Part shown: positions 12,101 to 24,100 of the stretch, in pieces
Layout of the letters: each line of letters begins with the position of its first letter
Position numbering within the stretch: the first letter of the stretch is position 1
Assembly: GCA_035578175.1 (NCBI GenBank)
Contig: JAQMRL010000004.1
Coordinates: 37,812,901-37,876,900 of the forward strand
DNA length: 64,000 nt
From: Catonia carolina
Lineage: Eukaryota > Arthropoda > Insecta > Hemiptera > Achilidae
Direction of reading: 5' to 3'
The notes under the pieces: generated by a model
Databases searched by the model: none
What the model was told of the DNA's origin: nothing
The model's input: the letters and a program-made list of their open reading frames with translations, nothing else
Position numbers and translations under genes: made by a program

Positions 12101-15100
12101 TGAGACAATGTACTTCACAAAATTATTTTAAATTTAATGAAAAAATATACAAACAAAAAGATGGACTTACTATGGGAGCACCATTAAGCTCTATTTTGTC
12201 TGAAATTTATTTACAATATTTTGAAGAAATAACTGTGTATCAAATAGAACACACACATAATGTAGTAATGTGGCACAGATATGTAGATGACATACTGGTA
12301 ATATTGGAAAAGACATATAAAAATGAAGAGGATGTTATTTTAAAAAAATTAAATACATTTGATGATAAATTACACCACACTATGGAACTTGAAAATAATA
12401 ATAAATTAAATTTCATGGACATACAATTAATCTAGAGTAACAGTAAAATAACAACAGGTGTATTTCGTAAAAGTATATTACCAGTAACAAATATAAATAA
12501 GTCATCTAACCACCCATACTCACATAAAATGGCAGCTTACCATAGTATGATTCACAGAGCATATAATTATATAAAAGATAAAAAACTACTAGAAAATGAA
12601 TTAAGAACAATAAAATTCATAGCACAAAAGAATGGGTATCATGAAAAAGAAATAAATAAAGTAATAAATAAAATTAAAAACAAACTACATTTTAAAAATA
12701 ACTTGAGAACCACCCTTATATTAGATAATAAAATAAAACATAAACCATTTATTGCATTAAAATACAATAAAACTATTAACAATAAATTATACAGAACATT
12801 AAATAAATTTTATAAAATCGCATACACATGTAATAATAAAAAACTACTGTCCACAAATATAATTAAAAATAATATAAATGAAACACTAAGCAATAAAAAG
12901 GGTGTGTATAAAATAGATTGTGGTAATGAGGATTGTAAAAAATTTTACATTGGTATGACTAGTCGTAATTTTCAAGTGAGGTATAATGAACATAAAAAAG
13001 CACTGAAATGTGACTACATTATATCTAACTATACCAATCATATAAAAGAAGAAAAACATAAATTTGGTAAAATAGATGAACATTTCAATATAATAGAACA
13101 ATGTAATATAGAGAATAAAAATAAAATTGAAAAATATGAGATGTTCCATATTTATAAATATTTAAAAGAGCAAAAGCAGGACATTTTGAATGAACAGATA
13201 AAATTTAGGAATGATGAAGTGATATTGACTGCTGCTGCTATCTACAGTAAATATGAGAAGGGATAAATTAAAATAAATTAATTTTAAATCAGTTTTATAC
13301 AAGTGACTGAAGATGTATCATCTTCTGTAAATTTTAAATAAATGAAAAAAATTTTTAGTTTCAATTTTTCATTTACTCTGATGATGGTGGATCCACCGAA
13401 ACACGTGTAAGTAGGAATAAAATAAAGGTGATGCAGTTTAAAAAGAAGGTTAGTGAAATTATTATATTAATTCATTATATGAAATTAAAATAAATGGTAT
13501 AATTTGTATTCAGTTCATGGATGTGATCAATCACTTTCAGCCTGAGATGAGAATGAGGGTTATATTTACATTTGTTGTGTTGTTGTTTAGGTCATCAGCC
13601 GAAAGGCTGGTTTGAACCTGTAGAGGTTTTACTAAGTAAAACGAGGAGTGAGGTGGTTTACCATTGCCTTCCTCACTGAGTGGAAAAGTACGCTTATCAG
13701 CATGCCGTGCCCTCTGAAAAGCACATATTTTCCACTCTGCAAATGACACCTTCACTTCATTCACCACAGGGTCTGGCTGTATAATGAAATTCATTACTTT
13801 CAGAGGAGATAACTCTGATTGGTGTCTTTTACACCTCTACCTCTTCTGTTCTTAAATGATTCAGTCATTTAATTGGCTGACCATGTGATAAGAAACAGAA
13901 CTATTTATTTTAGCCCTGCAACTAACAGATTGAGTGTAAATAATTTGACACTCCACCTGTCTGTTATGGGCAGATTTACATTTATGAAATATAATATATT
14001 CATAATATTGTTATGAATTTATTATATTGTAAACTTTTGGTATACCACCCAGGGTTGTTGATAGTACCCAACATTTCAGGATTCTTTTTTCTATAGTTCA
14101 TTACACTTGACGTTGGAACTGGTATAAACAAATTGTTGGAGCAAATAATTAAAAAAAAGGTCTTGCAAGACTGGTGCGTGTATAGCACAACCAGATGCTA
14201 GTAGTGAGCTATATATTGATAACAGTCAGTGTATTTATATTTATGTCTGCTTCTATTACATTAATAGGCCTACTGCCCATAACAGACAGATGGAGTGTCA
14301 AATTATTTACACTCAATCTGTTCGTTGCAGGGCTAAAATAATTAGTTCTGTTTCTTATCACATGTTCAGCCAATTAAATGACTGAATCATTTAAGAACAG
14401 AAGAGGTAGAGGTGTACTGTGACACTAATCAGAGTTATCTCCTCTGAAAGTAATGAATTTCATTATGCAGCCAGACCCTGTGGTGAATGAAGTGAAGGTG
14501 TCATTTGCAGAGTGGAAAGTGAATGCTTTTCGGAAGGCCTGGCATGCTGATAAGCATACTCTCTCAACTCAGTGAGGAAGGCACTTGTAAACCACCTCAC
14601 TCCTCATGTTACTTAGTAAAATCTCTACAGGTTCAACTAGTCTTTCAAGAGATAACCTAAAATACAGGCCTACTTAAAAGCTTTTTGTGAGTCGTTTAAT
14701 GCTTTATTGTTCCTCAGACAATTTCTTTTTAGTGGTTAAATAGAATTGTAATTACATGGGGATTAGTTCTCAGGTTGGGATGACTTTGTGCTAAGCGTTT
14801 CTGTAACTTAAATTACGCATACAGCTGAAAACAGAGTAGTGTTTGTGTAAATCAGTTCCAAAGAGAAATTAAATATATTCTTGTTTTTGCTTGTTCCTTC
14901 AAAGAGAAAAAAAACAATGACCAACGTGGTAAAAACATAATATTTCCAGTGCAACATCAACACATCAAATTTAAGGTTAGGTTAAATTACCTGCTGTTTT
15001 AGAACAACCACTATAATCATAATAATAAAATAATTATTACAAAAATATTTTAAATGTAAAATACTCACTGAGTGCTGAACAGTTAAACTTCCTGCTCCAT

Positions 15101-18100
15101 ATTCAGTTATTAAAACAGGCCTATCAAAAAGATTTCTCCATAATCTAAATTCATCCAATACTTGGGACTGGATTAAATCTAATCTGCCTGGTGATGTATA
15201 CCATCCATAATATCGATTTACACAAATTATATCAACCAATTTTACCTGTAAAATAAAAAAGAAGGTTCAAAATATTACACGAAATGTATTTATTCATTGA
15301 TCATCAAAAGTGTTTCAGCATTGACACAGCAGTTATAAAAAACTTTTGTAATAGTTTATTTTTAACTTTAAAATCATCTCAGGCTTTCTGTCTATTAAGA
15401 TACTTTCTTTAAAATCAAAACTAAATTTAGAGGAATCAATCTAGCAAAACAATAACATTTTAGAAAGCTTTACTGCAAGTGAATTTTCCGATGCTATAAT
15501 TCTTAAGAAAATTGTGTCTAACTCACCATTACCTTACTATAACAAGTTTTTACACTTTTGTTAAAATTATTATGAAAAATACTTTACATGTTACTGAATT
15601 TATTAATTTACAAACGCACTGATATTTTTTGTAATTTATTGTTCATTTGCGGAGTTCTGTCTGTGTTTAAAAGAAAAAAATTACATCAAGCTCTACAAAG
15701 TTTGGTAGAGCTTATTTCAGCTTAATTTCTTCTAATAACGTTCAAAGTGGTTGGATTCTAAAAACAAAAACTGTTCCTGATAGAGAAATTCACAATATTC
15801 TTCATTCTTCTTTTCTAGCCTTTTCCCATCCAATTATGGATATAGGCCTCTTCTAATTTCCTTCATGATTTTCTGTCATAAGCTTTTCTCATCCACCCCT
15901 TCCCAGCCACTGACATTGTCTGCCCATAAGCTGGAAAACTTAATGGACATGAAATAAATTCTAGTGCTCCTATTAAGGTGAAAACTAGGAAAATAATATA
16001 ATTTTTTACTGTATTGGGCAAATTTAGACCTCATAAAGTTACTTTAGAAATATCTGGAAGCTCTTTTCACATCTTACTTTTCAGCATTCCTTACACTGTA
16101 TGCTTTTCTTTTTCTTCTGTCCATATGGTTGCTGCTTTTGTCCTTCAATGAAGCTATTGAAGTCAGAAATCAAAAGTTGTTGAAATTTAGTTTGGTCCAT
16201 TTGGCAGCAATTTTTAAAATTGTCATCTATCATTTTCCTTTGTCGTCAGTCTGACTGTCACACCCATATGTCAGAAACTAGAAGAGATGGCAACAAAGGG
16301 TTTTTGGATTCGTAATGTACACAAAAAGTTAGTGGGTCTTAATTGAGTTTCAAGTTCCGGTTTCGACCCGAAGTGGCCCAAAACCGGAAGTCAAGAAATC
16401 CAAGTTGGATTTGGATACAATAGTATTGTTATTCAATTTCTCTTAAAGAGTAGATACAGAAATCACTAATGATTTTTGCCATAAATCAAAGGTAGGCCCT
16501 AAGCCTTTTTAAAATTTCAACCAGCTATGAGACACATTGTCTCATGAAAGGGATTTTTCCATTTAAATTATGTTAACATTCCAAAACCAAACAGCATGTT
16601 GGTATTATGATTAAGTAAAAATTGGTTCTGTAAGAAATATTGAATTTTATAACCAAATCTCAGCACAATCTAAATTAAATAAATTGGAGTGAGTACGAAT
16701 GAATTGTAATATAAAATTTTAGTCAGTTATTAAAGTAACAAAACTTACTCACAGGACTATCATGGTCTCTACTTGGGTGTTCTCCAGTGGCAAATGTTAC
16801 AGGTCTAGTTTGGTCCAAAGATTTTGCCAAATCAACTAATGTCCTGTAAAGAAAAACATTGTGTAGTCAGTTAAAAATGTTACATTATGTTTAGTTATAT
16901 AATGTTATGTTATATTATGTTTAGTCAGTTTAACAGTTACATGTTATACAACATGTAACTGTTGCATTATCTACAGAATATACAAGTGAAGAAAGTTATG
17001 TATGTTCAGGTAGAGAACCCAGATTTGTCTTGGATGTATTTATTAATATGATAGCTGAAACTACCCAAAAATTACATTGAAAATTTTATAGCTTAGTTGG
17101 TTCTGTCTTTCAGATGCGTTTTAAATTTCATTCAGATCTATAATGGGTATTGCAATTGTTTCTATTCTTTAACAAGTTTGTACTTATTTTATGTCAACAC
17201 TTGAATTCAAAGATTGTTTCTCTTTGATCTGAAAATTTTTGGACCACACATCACATGTTGTTGTTTAGGTCATCAGCCGAAAGGCTGGTTTGAACCTGTA
17301 GAGGTTTTACTAAGTAAAATGAGGAGTGAGGTGGTTTACCATTGCCTTCCTCACTGAGTGGAAAAGTACGCTTATCAGCATGCCGGGCCCTCTGAAAAGC
17401 ACATATTTTCCACTCTGCAAATGACACCTTCACTTCATTCACCACAACACATCACATAACAACCTTAAAATTCCATTAGTTTTTATTCAGCTTTATTGAA
17501 GATTATACCTATTACAGAATTCTCACTCAGCTAAACCAAATGATACAAAAAATGTCTTCCAATCATAACCAAACATCATTCTTCAGTGACTAAGGAGGAA
17601 ATGAACCAGGTATCTACTAGTTTATGATTTATAGGTCATAAAAAAAAATTAATAAGAAGAGATAAATAAATTGGCTGAGATGTGCCAATTGATCGTACTC
17701 TCTGATCACATCACTCATGTCACGTCATTCATCTACTAGCTGGCCTGTTAGTGCAGTGAATAACACAACTGGCTTCTACACCGGGATTCTGGGTTCGATT
17801 CCCGGTCAGGAATTTTTTTATTACTCCTTTTCATATCATCATTCTCCACCGCCTGCATTAGCAGAAATTGCAAAACATCAGAAGTAAAACAAAAAAAAAA
17901 CATTCATCCACTGTAATGTTCACTGGTTGTTTCATGTATTATAGCAGTTGTGAATTTTACTAATAAAATAAAAACTTTAATGATTATATGTCTTATAAAT
18001 GTTGGTTATAATTTAGTACCTATTTCTGCAATCACGGTACGTTTAGCAACTGATGAAAAAAATATTATTAAGTTATTATGGTTACACATTTATTTATAAA

Positions 18101-21100
18101 TTATATTTTTCAGATTTTAAAAACACAATCTGAACATTTTCAGAATACTGAACTATTGGTTAAAACTAAAACTGTCAGAAAAACATAATTTCTAATAAAT
18201 TTTAGTAAAGATTATTATATTTTGTTTTATAAAATAGGAACTCTACCGGAAGTATGGTATAGCTGTTAGAAGACTCGTTGGTTCATTTGCTAAAGACCAC
18301 ATTATGATACTTGGTCTATTTTTGTAGTGGCCAATCATCTTTTTCAAAACTTCTTCATGTGGGTGCAGCAAATCATCTGAAAAGTGACTAAAGACAAGAA
18401 AATTATTTTTTTACGTAAATATCAAGATCACTACAAATACATTAGATGAAACAGATTGTTTTTTAAACAAACTTTAAAACTGGCCTTTGCAAAGAAAAAT
18501 TATTATTTTTAAACACCATCTGTAGTGATAGAAATAAAAATTCTTTCAGAATGTAACTGTGACGTGATGTATAATATGGAACTAATGTACTGAATGGGAG
18601 CCTATTTATGTGCATGCATACTGTGTGTATTCCAAACCTAAAATCATAAGCCATTAAGTCAGAGAGCATGCGCAAGTTCAATGATTAGTTAGATCATATT
18701 TTTGACCAGTAGTTTTGATCATAATTTTTTTTAATGATTTTTATAATTTGTACTATTATGTATTATTGCAGAGTTTTTTTAGTTATTTAAAGTTCTATCA
18801 GCAGCTTGATTGAACTTGGTTATTAGTGGTTATGATGGGTTATCAACTTTAACGGTAGCTTTTGACTTGTCGTTGGAACTGGCACCTACTAGTAGGCCTA
18901 TATCAGTTGTTCAAGTCTACTTTTGATACAAATACCGGGTGGCCCATATGTCTGTTTTCCCTCAGACAGAAGAAGTAAAAATGAACACGTTACAAGTTAA
19001 CGGAATAAGAAACCTACAGGGAAGAAAACAGATTTATTATTTGAACTGTACTTACATAATTCTTTTAATATCTTTACTACAGTGGTTGTTCAAAATGTCC
19101 ACCATTAGTATCTGTACACTGCATACATGACTTAAAATTGATTGATAAATTTTCAACAATAACAATTTATCTTCATTGATGGTGTCAAATGCATTTTCTA
19201 TTATGCTTTTTAGTTCGGCTAAGTTTTGTGGTTTTGAAGATAACACCAATTCTTTATAATAATCCGCAGTGAAAATCACATGGGGTTAAGTCTGGCGAGC
19301 GCGCAGAGCATTCAGTAATTGATTACCCTGCAGCCAATTCCAATTGGTCGCTGTGGTACAATTATTGTACCACAGCGACCATTCCATTTGTTAAATTTGG
19401 AATTCAAAAGCTCTTGAACTTTGATACCGAAATATGCTAGGGCCCCATCTTGTTCCCAGATGTGCGATTTAAATTTGTAAACAGAATTGTTTTCAAGTTC
19501 CGGAAGGACTAGTTCCTGCAGCACCTGTTAGTAACTTTCCGAATTAACATTTCCCTCAAAAAAAAAAAAGAATCTATCAATGCAGTAGTTGAAATTTCTC
19601 CCCATACCATAACACCAGGCACATTAAGCTCTTCTTGGATTAGGTACCTTACGCATATGAGGATTTGCATCCGATGAGTACACGCAGTTACGCCGATTAA
19701 CATGTTCATTGAGTTTGAAACATGCCTCAACACACCAAAAAATTGATTGCAAGAAATTTGGATCGGCTTCTGTACAGATAGCAACTGTCTCACAGAATTC
19801 CAATCGCCTACCGGGATTACCCTTGTGAAGAACTTGGAGTAAAGATGGACGATATGGCTTAGAGACTCACCTCACTATAACAGACAACAATTAATGTTAT
19901 ACGAGGTTGCTGCTAATATAAAAATATTACAAATTTATTGATACAAAATATCCTATTTCATGGGGAACTGACATATGGACCACCCGGTATAACTTGCATA
20001 ATATAAATTACTGCATTTATTAACATATTTTATTACCACAATCCCCCATCCTAACAGTACAAAACCATGAAATTTTATTTAAAATTTTAATAAGACCAGC
20101 GCTTTAGTTTGGTTAAGGGGACAGTCATAGCAAAATGAAAACTTTTTTCTTTTAAGAAATAAGATGCTTATATTTTATCAATTCATTAGGGACACAAAGG
20201 AGAATCTTTACTAAATTTTTATACGACAATAACCCCTTTAATAGGGGTAGGGGTGAAAAAGCTGTGCTTCTCAAAAATAGTCATTATTTCAGTTAATATT
20301 TTCCCAATCAAGTTGATTCTAAAAACAGGAAACAAGAGCAAAACACTATCTGGTTGCAACAGTATTTACCATAAGATTTCCTTTCTAAGACAATTCTTCT
20401 TAATTTTCTTTTTTTTTTTGCTTCATTAACTTTTAAACTCATTTGTTACTCGAGCAAAATTTGCTAAATCAAATGGATAAATTGTTAATTTATCTCAGTT
20501 ATAACTGAAATATTATGGGCATTTAAGCAGGCTTATTTAAAAAACAACAAAATTACAAATTTCAGAAATAAGTAATTAAAGAAAAGTTTAGTGGTAGGCT
20601 CATGGAATGTAAAATCAAGAATACAAGACATGATTTCAACATCTGATAAAAATATTCTGTAGTGGCAAATTCTGTATTAAATTAACAATAATTATACTAG
20701 AATAAAACAGGATTTTGAAAGAAAAATAACAAGGCTAAAATATCTCAACTCCAAAAGAAGATATTAAAGTTTGAATTAAGCAGATTTTTTTAAGGTAACA
20801 TTTAATTATAAATTTTTTAAATGGCATTGGAACAAAGTAAATAGAAAATTTTATTCAGAACAATTAGGACTCAAACCTTAGCCAAAAACAAATTTATTGA
20901 AGAAGTATGTTTATGTTTTTGAATGCAGACTCTCCCCTTAATTAAGAAGTCATGAATAGTCTCAAGATAAATAACTAAGAAAATTAAGAAATATAATTTA
21001 CTCAAGATTACAAGCTGGTGCTTCCATAATTACTAGAAATCCATGTAAATCTGCTTGTATTAATGTTTCTTCTGCATAAGGATAATGAGATGTTCTGAAC

Positions 21101-24100
21101 GAATTCATTCCAAGCCACTTCATGAGGTGAAGATCTCTTGTTGAAACAGTGTAATCGAATCCTCGACCTCTAATCTGTAAAGACATGTCAACGTAATTAT
21201 TAGGCTTACTTATAGACTTAACCTTAAATGCTAAGGAATGCTAATTATTCTTAAGAACCATAATAAGATGTTAAAAAATTGTACTTAGAAAAATGTTTTG
21301 TTATATTAATCAACAAAGTTGTACGGTCTATATTGTTATTTATCAAGAGAGAACTTAAAAAAATGTTTACTTTAGGATAATAAAAGCACTACCCAAGGTT
21401 TGAATACAGATACTATGCTTTTAAGTAAGCTACCTAGCAGGGCCAGGTGGCAGATTTAATACAACACTTGTTTTATTTTTCTTCATGAATTGCCATTTTG
21501 GGCAATAACTTTGGGCAGTAACTTTAGAGATTTTTATAAACTCTTTTTACAGCCCACACAATTGCCATTTTGGACAATTTAAAGTAACTTTAGACATTTA
21601 TATAAACTCTTTTTACAGCCCATATTCTCAGCGTTCTTTCATAGGCTTCTATTTTTCTTCTGTCCATCCAGTGTCCTATTTTTCTTATTCGATGAAGTCC
21701 TTAAAGTCAGTAATCAGTTGTCTAAATTTGTTCAGTCTATCTAATTTTGTTCCAAATATCTTTTTCCTGAGTAGTTTTGAAATTTTTCTCCTTCTCTTAT
21801 ACAAGCTTGCCCAGTCATTCTAAGATACATACTTGCGTACAGCCATGCAGGTTTTATCACAATATTAAAATGTCTGATTTGGCTTATCTTAAGATTGCTT
21901 TTTTCTTATACAGGTAGTGAGTTTTTCAGAGTAGTGAAGCGGCCATATTTTACTTGTCTGCTGTTGTTCGCTTACTTTTCACTGGCAAAGAGTACAAATG
22001 ACCGAAAACGTTGCCTAACACTAGTTTTTAAATATTTATTTCACGTAAATAATTATTTTAATTTATAAAGGGAAGATTCTGTGTATGCAATTATCCGTGT
22101 CTATATCGTAACATTATAAAGTGATATTCTAAAAATTGTTACTCTTAAAAATTACTCTCTTAAAAGTTACTCTCTAAAAATTGTTAAAATTGATATTCTC
22201 TAATTAATTGTTACTTAAAAAATTGTGTTTTGTATGACGTGGACTGTATTGATTAAGGATAATGTATTGCGACAAATGAAATGTTATGAATAGGAATACT
22301 CGGAAATTTAAACTAGTAGAAATGTGCAACATTTCATTAAACCAGTGCAAAAGCTGTTTGAAGTACTAGGAGATAGGGTACAGGAGACGTATGTTGAAGC
22401 TATAAGACAGCTATATGATGGTCAAAAGTCGACTGTAAAACTGCAGGGTCGTCTGTCTACCCCATTTAAGGTTACAAAAGGACTTCGTCAGGGATGCTGT
22501 CTCTCTCCTACTTTGTTTAAGATTTATATGAATGAAGTTTTGAAAGAGTGGAAGGCAAAATGTGCTAATATGGGTATCGACATCGATGGAGAATTTTTGT
22601 ATACCCTTCTATTTGCAGATGATCAAGTAGTAATAGCGAATGACGAGTTCGATATTGAATATATGATGAGGAAACTGACAGAGGTTCTTGAAAAATGGGG
22701 CTTAAAAGTTAACTATTCAAAGACGAAGTATTTACCGATTGGAGTTGTTGGACGAGATCTGCATATAGGGGGACATAGGATAGAGGTATGTGAAGAATAT
22801 AAGTATCTGGGTGTGGTGTTGAGTAAAGAAGGAAACAGCCAACGGGAGATAGTAAATAGAGTGACTCAGGGAAAAGTAGTTACAGGAATGCTGAATTCAG
22901 TTTTGTGGTCAAAGGATATCCGGACAGAAACAAAGTGTAGAATTGGAAGAGCGATACAACAAAGCGTTCTTACATATGGTGCGGAAACGTGGGAGCTAAC
23001 TGAGAGAAGTAGACGAAGGATTGCGGCTGCACAGATGGACTTCTGGAGACGCAGTTGTCGTGTTTCGAGGATGGACCATATACGGAATGAAACAATCTGG
23101 CAGAGAGTAGGAAAACCAAGTAGGGTATTGGATGAAATTGGGAAAAAGGTATTGTTTTGGTATGGGCACTTGAGAAGGATGAGTGAGGGCAGATGGCCCA
23201 GTAGGATATGGAATTGGACCCCAACAGAGAGAAGGAAAAGAGGCCGTCCAACGAGACGGTGGATGGAGGAGGTGATGGAAGCAATGAGCAAGAGAGATCT
23301 GCAGGAGGGTGATTGGCTAGATCGGGAGGCTTGGCGATTGAAATGCGAAAGACGGCTTTAATTGCTGTAGAAATTCGCAAAAAAAAAAAAAAAAAAAAAA
23401 GAAATGTTTGTTTTTACTTCGAGTCCTTCTATCATGTTCTGGTAAACCAGAGAAAGTGTTAGAAGGGTCTCAATTGTTTGAGAAACTATCAGACGATGTG
23501 TATACAAACAGTTAGCGCCTTTGCAGTGAGTTAGTCAGTTACTTTACTGTGAATGGAATTAGGTTGTCAGGCACTTTCGAAATAGTGTCGTTACAGGACT
23601 GGTTCTGAATTACGTTAATAGCATGTAATTGTGTACGGGTGGTAGCAAGTAGTTGTAGACAGGTAAACCATTGTTTTAATTGTGAAGTGACAGTATTATA
23701 TTAAATTTATAGTCAAGTTTAGTTTAAGTTTTATACTTAATTTAATTTATAAATCTAATTGTAATTTGTTAGTAGTCTAAGTTTAATAACTAATTGTAAT
23801 TATTAATCATGTAAATAAATTGTTATAAGTTTCAAGGAAGCCTGTTTATTATTTATTATACCCAGATCACGAATGAACCTAGGCTTAGGTATTACAATAT
23901 TTTAATAATTTATTAAAAATATGATAAACTACTATGTTCTGGTAAACCATATAATTAAATTTATAACCAAACATTTATTTAGGAATGGTAGGCATAAACT
24001 TACATCTGAATCTTCGTGCATTCCTGTTCCATGTAAATATACTGGCTTATTGTTCAGTAATAAATTTGTTGAATTCCAGGTGACAGTACGTATTCCAACT

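Larger units (their letters stand above)
11119..13485 (+). mobile_element. Penelope-like retroelement with inverted 3'-end duplication
   Basis: The plus-strand body (about 11669-13266) encodes a Penelope-type reverse transcriptase: GLPKIHK, PIRPLVNYKNAPTYKISKFL, MSFDIKDMYTNIP (catalytic Asp), QKDGLTMGAPLSS, HRYVDDI (catalytic pair). It is followed by a GIY-YIG endonuclease, GVYKIDCGN...FYIGMTSRNFQVRYNEHKK, near 12900-13020. A stop (TAA 11910), a frameshift near 12060 and a stop (TAG 12433) break it, and the N-terminus is missing. The left 550 bp (11119-11668) is an almost identical reverse complement of the right end (about 12937-13485), including the end of the GIY-YIG reading frame. Inverted partial copies of this kind are known for Penelope elements. 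It lies in GUSB intron 10, antisense to the gene. Confidence 0.9.

Noticed and set aside
22866..23380. 141- and 136-codon minus-strand frames
   Set aside because: Antisense shadows of the truncated LINE at 22326-23399.
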